Assembly: GCA_900074885.1 (NCBI GenBank)
Contig: FJUW01000046.1
Coordinates: 107,408-171,407 of the forward strand
Length of the DNA: 64,000 bases
Origin: Rhynchosporium graminicola
Lineage: Eukaryota > Ascomycota > Leotiomycetes > Helotiales > Ploettnerulaceae
Direction: 5' to 3'
Numbering within the stretch: the stretch's first letter is position 1; each line of letters begins with the position of its first letter. Both the position numbers and the translations under genes were made by a program. Shown here piece after piece: positions 24,616 through 36,956 of the stretch. The notes under the pieces are model-generated. The model was not told the origin of the DNA. It saw only the letters and a list, made by a program, of their open reading frames with translations, and did no database searches.

Positions 24616-26136
24616 ATGGGATCCATAATGCCTGAAGAGCAACAAACCTCTAAGCCCACTTTTGCTGAGGAGGCAAATACACTCGAATATGCACAATCGC
24701 TCGACAACAAAGACCACATGAGGTCTTTCAGAGAGAAATTCATCATCCCGTCGAAGTCCAATATCAAGACAAAGAGTGTTGTAAAGCCAGGTCTGTTCCC
24801 ATCTATCTGTACCCGCCACATCATGTGACATCACTGACTTTGATATCAGATTCCGAGGATCCATGCATATACTTCTGCGGTAATTCTCTTGGTCTTCAAC
24901 CGAAAGCTACGAGAGAATATCTCAGTACCTATTTGGACACATGGGCAACAGTCGGTGTCCATGGCCATTTCAGACCACTCGAGAACTCGCCTATGATCCA
25001 GTGGCAACTTCTCGCCGAAGATGTCTCGAAACAATTCGCTCCTATTGTTGGTGCTTCATCCACTGAGGTCGGCATCATGGCAAGTTTGACTGTGGATTTG
25101 CATTTGTTGATGGCGAGTTTCTATACTCCTACCGCGACGAAGAACAAAATCATCCTGGACTGGAAAGCTTTTCCCAGTGATCACTTCGCGATTGAATCGC
25201 AGATAAAACACCATGGTTACAACCCAGAAGAGTCGATGGTATTGATCGGACCAGAAGAGGGAACTTTTGAGGTTACAACTGAGAAGATTCTGTCTGTGAT
25301 CGATGAGCATGCTTCTACTACCGCTCTCCTTCTCCTCCCTGGTATTCAATATTACACTGGACAATTTTTCGACGTGAAGACCATCACTGCCTACGCTCAA
25401 TCGAAAGGTCTGATCGTAGGTTGGGATCTCGCTCACGCTGTTGGAAATGTACCCATGCATCTACATGACTGGAACGTCGATTTTGCAGTATGGTGTACGT
25501 ACAAATACTTGAACTCTGGGCCTGGTGGTGTTGGAGGATTCTACGTCCACGAGAGACACGGAAAGGTGGACTACTCTCAGGGTGAAAATAAGCCAGTCTA
25601 CAGACACCGTCTTGCTGGATGGTATGGGGGAGATCAAGTCGGAAGAATGAACATGCAAAACAGTAAGCTCTCACAACACATTCAAGTCGCGCAGCCCATA
25701 ATAACACAACTCTACAGGCTTTCGTCCCAGCCCAGGAGCAAGCGGCTACCAAGTATCAACCAGCTCTACTGTCGAGCTCGCTTCTCTGAGCGGCTCTCTT
25801 TCCGTCTTCAACCAAACCAACATGGCCGACATCCGCAAGAAATCCGTCAAATTAACCGCTTATCTTGAGACTCTCCTCCAATCTAGCCCTCACTACAAGC
25901 GCGGCTTCAGCATCATCACCCCCTCGAACCCTGACGCACGAGGAACACAATTGAGCGTCTTACTGGCAGATGGAAGACTAGACACCGTATCCGACATGTT
26001 GGAGCAAGCTGGTATCGTGGCCGACAAGCGGAAACCTGGCGTCATAAGAATTGCACCTGTGCCACTGTACAATACGTATGCGGAGGTCTTCAAGTTTGTG
26101 CAGATCTTCAACGAGGCATTGGGAAAGTTTGATTAG
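24616..26136 (+). CDS. BNA5: Kynureninase (EC 3.7.1.3)
   Basis: PLP-dependent hydrolase that cleaves kynurenine to anthranilate plus alanine, or 3-hydroxykynurenine to 3-hydroxyanthranilate on the way to NAD. Three exons, 24616-24790, 24850-25662 and 25718-26136, total 1407 nt and 468 aa, the usual length. Recognisable blocks are [26 protein letters not shown] and [13 protein letters not shown]. The PLP-binding site is [13 protein letters not shown] with Lys277, and RMNMQNS...GASGYQVS follows. The first intron uses donor GTCTGT, weaker than the usual GTAAGT type, with a CTGAC branch motif before its acceptor. The MGSI start was chosen because family members commonly begin this way. Together with the dioxygenase and formamidase it completes a route from tryptophan to anthranilate inside the window. 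Confidence 0.93.
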
Positions 26137-27758
26137 ATGAGTTTATACGCATGGGAATGATAATGATATTGGCCTGGTTTTTGGGAGAAATGTAAACAGC
26201 GGTATCTGATGAATGAATGTTTTTAATGTCCTTCTTTTTTCACTCGTTCAAAATGACGTGTCCCGTCTCAAATGTAAAATACCACAGGTAAGTTATCACT
26301 CCGGATTTGGAATGAGAAGACTTACGCACACTAGTAAAAAGTAGTTCTATAGCCTTCAGAAATGGTTCAAAGTGCGGCGTGGGAACTTGCTCGCTTTACA
26401 GCACAATCGGCTTTTCCTTCTATCTGTGGATTATTTCCAGAATCGCACCGTACTCACGGCCATGAATCAAGCAACATCCCTCAACCAGGTTCCCCGGTAC
26501 TGAGGCATGTGTAACATATCATTTTTAAAGAAGTGAATGAAATGTTCAGGCAAAAATCTAAAAAAAAAATTAGGAAAAGAAATTTAAAAAATTGAATGGT
26601 TCCAGTTTGGATATGATTGATATGTATTGAGCTTCGATCAGAGGTTCAAAAAGCAAAATTATAAACTACTTGCTGAAGCGGAAGAAGATCCGACCAAGAA
26701 ACAAATAATTTTTAGTAACCAGGAGCGTATTATGAAATTGAAGAGGCTTCACCGTAGCTCACTCAGTCTGTGGGTGATTAAGGCAAAAAATCTCACCGGT
26801 GTACATGTCGCACTCAATGGAATTGATCCACCTCTTTTACTGAAAGTAAGAGGAAGCTATCGATCTCTTTTGTTTTTCGCTCGCCATTTCCAAGATTGAG
26901 CTTGAATGAAACAGATTCGAAGAATAATCAAGCTTCGAGGATGCTTTATCTCCTCGAATAGCTTTGTTTCTAGTGGATTCTAGGAGTGTGGATTGGTGTA
27001 ACGTCTCTCAGAGAGATCAAGGGGAAAATTTATCATCAAGCAATATGTGCTCTGTACAAAGCTGCGTCATACAAAGCTCTTTCATTGCTGGAAGTCACGA
27101 GTACATTTGTAAAGCAAGCCCTAACCGAGTCCAATGTATGTCATCAGACTGTTCTGCATCGGATAAATAGACCTGCAATCCTCTGATTTCCACTTAAGAG
27201 AGGTTGTAGAGCGAGTTTCTTGCTATGTTCATGTGATGCTGAAGCTGATTATCAAAGACAGCGAAATTAAGCGAGCTCGGTATTTACACACACTTCGGCA
27301 GTTTACCATATGCTCCGAACACATCAGGGCATACCTACTATAATCAGCGTTGTTAAAACCTGAGCTAATAAACAGTGCGGTAGTATTGTATTCTTGCTCA
27401 CTGTGATATATCAAACAATTTATAATTATTGATACAGCCAGCTAACATAGGCATTGTTACAGCCGAATTGTTCTCTTCGAGGAACAATGAGCAATCTGTT
27501 CTATCTCTGTACTTCTTATGAACAAATATCTGACCAACAATGTCAGCTTGTATTTGGGATTGTATAGACACCTAAGAACCTGTCTCGTGATGGAACAGCA
27601 TGAATGAACAGCCAATCCGAGATAGAACAGTACTACACCATATGTATATAGTGATGCGGTTTTCCAACCAGAATTAAGAAGCAGACTCCCAAGATTCTTA
27701 TTTGGAACCATCACGCACAATTTCTGACCAACTCACCCATCCCCAAACCATCGCCAGC
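26137..27758. other. Intergenic, 1.6 kb
   Basis: No supported gene. A 90-codon open frame at 26627-26899 starts with a non-ATG codon and matches no family I recognise. An A-rich run lies near 26560. The right end should contain the promoter of the hydrolase-like gene. Confidence 0.5.
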
Positions 27759-28607
27759 ATGCTGGCATCATCCGCCTATAGAGTGGTGACAACCGACTTC
27801 TTCCACCAGGCCAATCCCCAAGATCCGGTCAAGTGCAGACTCTACTTCACCCCCACCCCTCCCCCCATTCAGCGGAATCCAATGCCCCAGAGCTACAATC
27901 CCGCCTACCTTCAGCACAACCAAAGCTGGCCTGCGCAGGGTCCCTTCCACCCTTCCTGGAGTCCATCCGCGATGGGCGCAGATATCCCACCCACAAGCTT
28001 GATCTTCACTCACGGAGCGGTCAGCGACTTCAACGATGCGGAACTTGACGGCTTCGCGCTCGGCTTCGCTCGACATCACACTGTGTTGGTGTTCGAGGCC
28101 AACTCTGCCTATCACAACCATCGCGCGGCGCTGTTTCCTTTCCTTCTCGACCACTTCACAGCCAGCGCTCTCGGTGGTCGAGACATCGGTGGACAAGCCG
28201 CTGTCCGTGGCTCAGTTCACACCCCAATCAAGACACTGATCCTGCTCAACTTCTCCCTCAACAACAATCCCGACGCTCGATCTGAGCTCCTCGCGCTGGA
28301 CGCCGAGACCGAAGTCCTCTTCATCGCTTTCGATTCCATCACGCTGTGTCCCGAGGAACAGCTGAACGCCATCAGAAAGGAGATGAAGGCCAAGACGTGG
28401 TTCGTCAACGTGCTCGAGGGAGACTACCAGTTCGTGTTCCCGGGAGATCTGACGACGAGAGTCCCGGATATTTGTGGACAGATCGCGGGATTGTGGCTGA
28501 ACGAGAGAGACGCTGGGAAGACGGAGTTGACTGTCCAGGTGGAGGATGATCTGGTGTCGTGGAGTGAGTGGGTGGCGCCTGCGCCTGCGCCTGCTTCTGA
28601 GGAATGA
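27759..28607 (+). CDS. KANL3/Tex30-like alpha/beta-hydrolase-fold protein, probably catalytically dead
   Basis: Intronless frame of 282 aa from the ATG at 27759; a further upstream start would have to be TTG. The fold is recognised from LIFTHG, the following AELDGFALGFA helix, VLVFEAN, and the elbow region ALGGRDIGGQAAV. Active relatives read GGRSMG at the elbow, but here the nucleophile Ser is replaced by Asp142. The loop that normally carries the catalytic His (as in GADHG) reads EGDYQF, with Tyr223 in its place. The segment before it (VLFIAFDSITLC) retains only a vague match to the Asp-bearing loop. The C-terminus is Ala/Pro-rich. It therefore looks like a pseudoenzyme, perhaps a binding or scaffold protein. 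Its role is unknown and neighbouring genes give no clue. Confidence 0.65.
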   Translation: MLASSAYRVVTTDFFHQANPQDPVKCRLYFTPTPPPIQRNPMPQSYNPAYLQHNQSWPAQGPFHPSWSPSAMGADIPPTSLIFTHGAVSDFNDAELDGFALGFARHHTVLVFEANSAYHNHRAALFPFLLDHFTASALGGRDIGGQAAVRGSVHTPIKTLILLNFSLNNNPDARSELLALDAETEVLFIAFDSITLCPEEQLNAIRKEMKAKTWFVNVLEGDYQFVFPGDLTTRVPDICGQIAGLWLNERDAGKTELTVQVEDDLVSWSEWVAPAPAPASEE

Positions 28608-31600
28608 GGTGACCGACGGGCCCTCTGTGCGCGCTCTCCTGTGACTCTTCCCTCGCGAATTCATTCATTTATTTCCTTAGATTCTCCATAAAACTACAAA
28701 ATGAAAGAAAAAATTCCTCAAACCAAAACTTATAATACTCGAACCCTTATGTTTTGGAATATGTGATCCCCTGGTACTCTGAAATATATGACCCCTTATG
28801 CCTTGGTCAAGCTTGGTCATGTCCTGAATGCTTTGACTAGTGACGAAAGAGGAGAAGAGGAGACGAAGAAGCGAACGAGGTAGAAATAGTGCGAACGTGA
28901 AAAGGCATTATTATGAAATAAGAAGTTTCCCTCCCGTACTCTCGGAGACTCTTCTAACAAATGAATCGCGCTGCCTTTCTAAGTGGAGATCATCAAGGCG
29001 CCGCGGAGATGTTCTGGCTTTCTCAAATTGACTTCTCCATTGTGTGAAGGTCACATGATCCTAAGCAGTGCCATGCAGACGAAAGCGAAACGTGAAAATC
29101 TTGACTTACTCTATCGACTTGGCGATGATGGTCATGAGGCATTATCATCAGTCCGATTTCTTATAAGTCCGTAGAACATGTTAATCAATCCTGTGAGCAG
29201 AATTTGTTGGTATCACTCTGTCGTACGTAGTACGCACATTTAAGTATTCTGCAGGAAATTTTCCTGCCCGTGCCGTTGTTTTCTGATACATGTATTCAAG
29301 AAAGATGCTTGCTAGCGAGAGAATCACTCCAGGGTGCGTGATTTGATGTGAAGTGTGTCTATGCCTCTGACCACGACCTTATGGCCCAGCTGGTCTTAGA
29401 TCTTTGTGCGATCTATTTGTTACCTGTCTTGTCAACGACTCGCAGCCAGTCATCGACAGCGATAAGATTCGTTTGACGCCTGTTGTATCGAGATTTATCT
29501 CTCCGTCATAGATCTCGCGAGAGCGGTTGCATCAAAGACTATAGTTAGCATCCAGACTACACCTACCTATCAACTATCTCAACACGGCAATCCAAATGTT
29601 ACACGGAATGTCAACAAACCTACATCAGATCTATGTTCACAACAGAATGGCATTTCGGTCTATATCCCACCTGGGAACTTTTGACTTTGAATTCTACAAC
29701 TTGCATATTCTGTTGTTTTTCCGGGCCGTCCGTCGTGCAGATAGATGTTGGAAATTTATAAATGGGATGATTCTAATCAACTCAGGTCGGTGTCGGTGCT
29801 TGACGGTCTGCTTCGGACTTCTGAGCTGCAGAGCAGGCACGAAGAGATGGATAGTCACAGAGCTGATACGTGTTGATATCCTTTCTAGCTGTACGTAATA
29901 CTCCTCGGTGCTATAATAAGATGGTTCCTGTACTGGCTTGGTGGTGTTATGCCTACCCATCTATGTTTGTCTATGTCTGTGTGTGTTTATGCCGCTGCAA
30001 GTGTGTCCGTCTATCGTCTGGAATTGAGAGTATGTTGATAGTACCATGCGTTAGAAGAAAATTTGGCGATGAAGTCCAAGAGAGCATTTTGAGACTTCTG
30101 TGTTGATACCGGATTTTCCTAGCGCTTTGCAAACAGATTGGAGCTATCGATAACTTGCGAGGGACATCAGCTAGGACGAACGCGTTCTGGATTTTGACGA
30201 AAGTAGAGCCGAGCAATGCGGATGGTCATTGGCGAATGATTCTTCGATCAGATGTAGATTAACTTACAAGGTAGACTTCGATTACTATGAAACTCCCACG
30301 GATGCCCGGTCCGTCACTCACAAAAACCAACAGGACAAGAGAGTGACGTTGAGATATCGATCTCCTAGGGTATTACTTGACCCGCGGCAATGATTGCATC
30401 TAAGCGCACTCTCCATCTCACTGTACCAACGAGAACCAAACTCTATGATTCAAGATCTACTTCGCTATTACCAGGATCTCATTCCCATAACTCATCTTTA
30501 TCTAATTCTGACTATCTCCGAGTGCGTAGTCAGGAAGTGCGGATCGGAAAATAGGGTTTGTATGTTTTGTTGCTGTTGGTCTTTCGAAATTTCAGCCATC
30601 ATATAGGTATACCAGACGGAGAGTTCTCGCTCGGGTCCTAATAAGAATATTTCCATTGTTGTAGGGATAACAGAGACGAGAGGGAGCAGTGCAGTGATTG
30701 TAAGCGAGCTGAGAGAAACCTGGAACCAGGAACCTGGGAGGCAAGAGGCGGGCGTTCATTCTATTCATCTACCTAAGCGAAGGGATCGAGCGTCCGGCGT
30801 CTATCCCGTCGTGTTTCATTAGGTATAATTTCACACGAACCCGCTTCTGAGCGAGAGAGTTATTTATTTTCAGGGCAAGCTAGGTAGGTAGCGAGGTAGC
30901 TTAGCTTCGCTTCGCTCCGCTTCGGTCCAAGGATTGATTCGAGGAGGGACGGGTGTACAGTACAGTACGCCTGGATGCTCGGCGCCGGCATGGAGCAGTG
31001 GTGTTCCGTCCGTGGCTGACGCACCCAAGTATATTTAGGAGGATTACAAACCTATAAATGTAAGAAATCGGTGCTGTGCATGAGGGATGGGTGATTGGAG
31101 AGTTGGTTATCGTGGCTTGTTGGTTGAGCTCAGATGTCAGATGCCTTTGTTGAGTGATTGATTAGGTGGGTGGCTTTTTGTTGCTCTGCGGGAGTGCAGA
31201 GGGTAGGGAGATGCTTCTATGATGACATTTTTGGTCTGGTCTTTTGAGAGGAGAATAGTTTCGGAGGAATGTGATGCCCGACCAAGAGGCGACGGATACC
31301 GTCGCATGGAAATATGTATACTCCGTAGTGCAAGCGCAGGAGATCCTTGGGTCCCGAATAGATTGCAATTGTGGTACCAGTAGGAGATGGCAGTTTAGCG
31401 GGCGAGGCGGGTAAGATGATCTAGATTCGGAAATCTGCAAGGACATTACCTATGACTTATTCCATGAGTTTGTTTCTTTGATATAGGGTAGACGTAAGAT
31501 TAGAAATATCTATTTCTTTCTTTTCCTTCTTCCCAATATATTTAGAGTGCCAGCTCACAGTGTTTAGGAATGATTATTCTAGATTGAACATGCTCTACCG

Positions 31601-33971
31601 GTAGGAATAGGTATGCTGTGCCGTGCCATGCCCTGTCTAGCCTGTTCACATGTATGTGCCTGGACCACCTCATGAGTCATGACATCTCGGTTCAAGCACT
31701 GCATTCGAGCTGAGCTTGTCGCGACGGGAGCTATACCCCGCCAAACCCCGCGCGCGGTTGCTGATTCTGATTACGATCATCGTTGCAGGCATGATCCGAC
31801 TATTATGAGATGAGATTCCGTCGTACTAAAATATGTGAAATTCAATAGTTATAATACCAAGTTCCCACTATTCCTCTACAGACTCTATCTATTCAGCTGC
31901 ATGTTCTTTATCTTGTCGTTTCCCAGCCCAGTCTACTCCCTCATTCCCAGTGTGCTGTTCTCCTTCCTCTCTGGCTGCATGGCCATGGCCGTTAAGTCCC
32001 TACGTAGACCCTGCATTCCCAAGGTAGCGGAACGACCAATCTGTCTGCCAGTTTCGAATTTGCCGTCCCAATCACTCACTGTCTTCCCACGCCCATGGTA
32101 AGGTACGGAAGCTCCTTGGGTAGGGTAGGGTTCATGGTAGCAAGGAACACTGGACTGACTGACATTCGCTTAGAGCACCCGCTCCGCTTGCAGAAGGCGA
32201 GACACCACACAGAGCCATGCCGCCCACACCAACTATCTACTATCTACTTACCTAGTATGGCATCCCGCGGAGACATAACGGCTCTGCAGTGGCAGTGGCC
32301 GTGGCAGTGGCGGGTAGTATGGTTGGTTGGTTTCCAGAATACATCAGCCCGACTCTTATTGTGTTGGTCCCACCTATCATTACATGCCGGCGTACTCGGC
32401 TTTCGCATAAGGTAGGTAGGTATCTTTCGTACCGACCGTACCTACCTTACTGTTACCTCAGGTATCTATCATCATCATCATGTGAACTTACATGCCGATA
32501 TCTATCTCGTGGGCTGGTCGTGTAAGGCAGAACTTACCTAATACGGGGTGGTGGTAAGTATTACTTACTGATGTGGCGCCGTTTGTTAGGAGAATAGATA
32601 GCTTCTGCATGCACGCAGGTCTGCAGGATGGTGGCCCGAGACCGAGCTATATATATTTAATGACAGAAACTCAAACTCAAACCGACGGGATGGGATGGGA
32701 TGATGGGATGATGGATTAGAAATAAAGAATACTTGCTTAAGGCAGCCAGCCCGTGACTGGTGGTTGATGCTTCCGACGGCATTGTCCCGTCCGACCACAA
32801 GAAGTGCAGTGCACGCACGACACCCCTATGTTTGTTTACCTTCCGTAGCCAAGGACACTGACGACAATCGAGGTTTCTGGATAGATATCGATAGTTGTGT
32901 GTCTTCTTCTGCATTCTTCCACCTTTTATTCGGCATTGTTGTGTTACCTGACCTACCTACTTTGTTTGTATCACCACGTTCACACTCACATTCACGTTCA
33001 TACGTTCACGTTCACGTTCACACTCACATTCACATTCACATTCACATTCACACTCACGCCGGGCTCCAAGCTCATCCCATCCCATCCCATTCCATCCCGT
33101 CCCACCACGGCGCTTTCGGGAGATCGTCATCCCTTCTAACTTAGACTTCAACCAAATCAGTCCTTCAGTACTTATCGGTTATCGTTACAGCTCCACCAAG
33201 GCCGCCGCCACAGACCCCTCCTAGACTACCTAGATGGGACTAGCGAAGCGACCCTAAGCACCGGCCACACAACAGATTCAGTTGGAACCACTTCTTTTTG
33301 GCTTCCGACTTTTGACAAGCTGGAAGAGTTGGTCCATCCATCCCTCCAGTTGCCGAATCTACAACAACATCATCGAAAGTTCACTTTGTTTGACTTCCAG
33401 TCGAGTCCATTCCATCCTCCTCTCCACGGTTATAGAAAACACTGTATCGGCCGTGTTAAATTCGACGGAGCAGAACCCTGATTTCGGCGCATCAAGATCC
33501 CCTACATCTATCTACTCGACTGATCGCACAGCACACATAGCATTCACACAGCTCCGACTTTGCCCCTCCCTATCGAGAACCCCCATCTCAACCTCCTCTA
33601 CTCTACGTCGCACACCTCAGTTATTCCACCTCGACCCAGAATCATTTGTGCCCGCACTGGCTGACGCCACATCCGAAGTAATCGCAAGATTCAATTCGAA
33701 TCGAATCGGGGCGATCAAGATCGAGATCCTCGAGGAACACAAGTGATTTCTCCGTACAGTAGCTACCAAGCCATTGTACGTCCAACCGAGAATCGTTGCG
33801 CTGCGCGTGTCTGCAGTCGCGATTACCAGGGCAGAAGCTGCTAGCTAGGCCCTCGAATATCAGGATTCTGCATAATCAAACCCGTACCTTCTCCTAATAT
33901 TATATACCTTGCGACAAGCATATCCTGTCTTCTGTTAGGCTTCCTGTTGACCTGCTCCCGCTTCTTTGGCC
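28608..33971. other. 5.4 kb gene-poor region upstream of velB
   Basis: No gene could be supported over 5.36 kb of otherwise gene-like composition. It contains several CCTACCTA/TAGGTAGG motifs (about 30885, 32410, 32443, 32950). A TTCACA-type hexamer array lies at 32985-33055, and GCTTCGCTTCGCT is near 30905. An open frame at 33282-33746 (154 aa) just before velB is low-complexity and lacks a domain. The right part probably serves as the promoter and 5' UTR of velB. Confidence 0.5.
32985..33055. repeat. TTCACA/TTCACG hexamer microsatellite
   Basis: About twelve imperfect copies of a six-base unit, alternating ttcaca, ctcaca and ttcacg. It lies about 0.9 kb upstream of the velB start, followed by a catcccatcccat run at about 33070-33100. 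Confidence 0.85.
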
Positions 33972-35790
33972 ATGAACACCTACGCGAACCAGTATTCAGG
34001 CCCCCCGCCCAATGGCCATTACGAGACTCGAACGGCAACCCCCAATATGAATAATAACCACGACTCATATCGCCCTGCACAAAACGGTCAATCCAATAGC
34101 AATGGTAACACCCACCATCCAGGACATGGTCAATATTCATCAATACCTGCAATACAGCATGCGCCCTCGCAAATGAATGGCCAGCCATCTCCACACTACT
34201 ATTCCGGACCGCCTTCATCCTCTGCGCCTTCTCTACACGAGCCTTCACATGGAAACTTCTATAATCAAGGATTACCTGCACCTGGAGCCCCCGAGGGAAC
34301 TCGCGCCGAGCTGGCACCATTGGCTCCCGGTACCGAGCCAAAGAAAGACGAACCACAGGGCAGGTCTATGGTTTTCGAGGGCAGGAGATACGAGTAAATT
34401 ATCCGCAAATGATTGGAACACATTGCTGATAGCTCTAGACTTTTCGTGATCCAGCAACCTATCAGAGCTCGAATGTGTGGGTTTGGAGATAAGGTATGCA
34501 TCATCAATACATATCATGCCATTGTAACTAACATGACACACTAGGATCGCCGGCCCATCACCCCTCCCCCATGTGTGAAGCTAGTTGTCACAGATGTCAA
34601 GACTGGAGTTGTGGTTGATAACAAGTAAGTGTACATACTTGCAGACTGCCTGAGCTTAGCTAATATGAAAAGTGAAATTGATCATGGCATGTTCGTCATC
34701 AGTGCTGACCTTTGGCACGAGAATGGCAAAGACGAGGTGAACATGGTCCGCCATTCCGGCTCATCTCCTGCGATCTCAAGCACGATCCCTGTTTCTTATC
34801 AGGAGATGGGTCTACCCCCAGCTTTCTCACATATTCTGCCGCAATCCGGATTCAAGAGCGAGCCTGGACAAGGAGGTGGATCCTCGCCGTACAACCCATA
34901 CCCCGGAGGACCTCAAGTCGCCTATTCGGGCACACAAAGTGGAGCACAGAATTACTATCAAAATAACTATCCATCAGTCACCAACGGATCGAACTATTCC
35001 TCGCAAAATAGCTACTCCCAGTCTTCAGGACAGTCGAACTACAACTACTCTTCGCAACATAGTCCTAGCCAGATGGATTATCCTCTGCAAAGCCAACAAG
35101 TTCCTTCGAACCAATACGGGTCAAACAGTGCTAGATCTTATTGCCAGAGTGAGGCGGCTGCGACCAGAAGTCCAATCAGCAATTCAGCTCCACAAGGGAT
35201 GTTTACTCGAAACCTGATCGGGAGTCTTTCGACTAGTGCATTTAAACTCATCGATTGCAATGAGAAACTCGGAATCTGGTTTGTGCTTCAAGACATGTCT
35301 ATTCGTACGGAGGGCAAATTCCGGTATGCTCCCTTGCTCCCCTCTGCTCATCCATCTTCACAATTTCACTCACTCTTTCTTCCGACAGACTCCGCTTCTC
35401 ATTCGTCAATGTCGCCGTCCCCGTTTCACCCACCACCAACACCGCCCCGGGTGCCCCAACACCCATGATGGTGCCCACCAAAACCGTAGCACCTGTCCTC
35501 GCCTCCTGCTTCAGCGATGTCTTCACCGTCTTCTCCGCCAAGCGTTTCCCTGGCGTTGTTGAGAGCACACCGCTTAGTAGATGTTTTGCTACGCAAGGGA
35601 TCAAGATACCGATCCGTAAGGATGGTAAGCCTGAAAAGGAACAGGATTATGAGGATTGATTTCTTTATGAGGAGTGGTTCAAAGGCATGCAATATGTAAC
35701 TGATATTTTGGTGGGGTGGTAGCAGCTGTTTCTCGACGCTCAAGGCGCCCTAATGCGGATGAAGAAGACGAGGAAGAGGAGGACGATTAG
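33972..35790 (+). CDS. velB: Velvet-family developmental regulator VelB
   Basis: Subunit of the velvet complex, which with VeA and LaeA-type methyltransferase couples light, sexual development, sporulation and secondary metabolism. It acts in the nucleus as an NF-kB-like DNA-binding protein. Six exons fit: 33972-34393, 34439-34493, 34545-34624, 34673-35323, 35389-35624 and 35726-35790, total 1509 nt and 502 aa. The N-terminus is Pro/Gln/Asn-rich. The velvet domain starts LFVIQQPIRARMCGFGDKD at about 142 and continues through SADLWHENGKDEVNMVRH. A long Ser/Gln/Tyr/Asn-rich insertion follows, as is usual in VelB, then LRFSFVNVAVPV to FATQGIKIPIRKD. The last exon adds an Arg-rich stretch and an acidic tail (EEDEEEEDD). 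Retaining the last intron would instead end the protein at 35659 with EKEQDYED. Confidence 0.92.
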
Positions 35791-36601
35791 AGTTCGGTAA
35801 TTGGCAACATCTAGCTCACTCGAATTCTGACCCTCACTCGACCTCTCGCCACGAATTCCTTGTAGAGTAGAGGAAGGGTAGAAGATACGACCTACCAATG
35901 GACTCCTGAGTCGCGAGAATGACCCGGGTAAATCGAATATACTCGTATGTGATTATGGATTTGGCTCATGGCGTCAGGTGCGAGTGCGGGTGCGCTGGGA
36001 GTAGATTGGCTATATATTTGGCGAACTGGCTGGGATGTAGGTAGTATCATTGCATTAGATTCTTGGGGTATTACATACCACTCTTTGCAAAGACGAGGGA
36101 TGAATCTCATGTGTAGATTGTGATTTTGCGATGACTGAGTTGTGACTCTGTGATGAATGGGTTGTGAGTGAGGTGTGATTTTGCGATGAGATGGAATGAG
36201 ATGCTTGCTTGATTGGCTCTGTATTTTTTCTAAGCCTCTGCGACTACACGAGACAAGCTAGATGAAATTTCCAACTCTTCTCGTCGATTGATTGATACAC
36301 CTCCTTGCTTACCTATCCTAAGTAGCTCATCCATCTGCTTCCGCTTGATTTTGTTTTGGACCACCAAGACCGTCCGTCCGTCCGTCTATTCATCTATCTA
36401 TGTATCTTTTGAAAGTATCAGGTAAAGAAATAACTTGATCACTTACTCACTCAACTCACGTATTATCCTGTATATACTACCTTTGATCTTCAAAGTTCAA
36501 ACTTCGAATGTCAGATATCAAATTTCAAACTTCAAACTCGAGACCTTGGAACGAGTGAACGAGTGAAGGAGTGAAGGAACGGAGATGAGAGGAAATGAAA
36601 G

Positions 36602-36624
36602 GAAGCGAAGCGAAGCGAAGCGAA
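36602..36624. repeat. GAAGC pentamer run
   Basis: Four to five consecutive gcgaa units, read directly from the sequence. Confidence 0.85.
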
Positions 36625-36694
36625 TTAGCGAAGTACGTAAGTGAGGAAGAGTCGATGTTGATGGGTGTTGTACTTGGGAGTAGGGGTTATCCAT

Positions 36695-36716
36695 GTATAT
36701 ATATATATATATATAT
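36695..36716. repeat. (TA)n dinucleotide run
   Basis: About eleven TA units within normal-composition intergenic DNA, not RIP-derived. Confidence 0.85.
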
Positions 36717-36956
36717 TTTGGATTCTTCTTTTCTTCTTCTTCTTCATTCCTCTTTTCTCTGCGAGTTTATCGATTTTTTGTGTCTTCTCGAGATGGGAGA
36801 GAAGGAGTGAGTGAGTGAATGTCCATCTACAGTCTACTCTAGGCTACAATAAAACATAAATACAACTCGCTCGCTCATTCGTTGTTTCACAACACTTGAA
36901 AGATCTACACTACACACTGGTTACAGTACTTTTGATAAAAAAAAATAAAAATAAAT

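Larger units (their letters stand above)
35791..36956. other. Convergent intergenic region with microsatellites
   Basis: About 1.17 kb between the 3' ends of velB and the MFS gene. It holds a gaagc pentamer run (36602-36624), a (TA)n run (36695-36716) and a cttctt run (about 36725-36745). No gene supported. Confidence 0.6.

Noticed and set aside
33282..33746. 154-aa open frame just upstream of velB
   Set aside because: Ser/Thr-rich low-complexity composition without a recognised domain; more likely velB 5' region.
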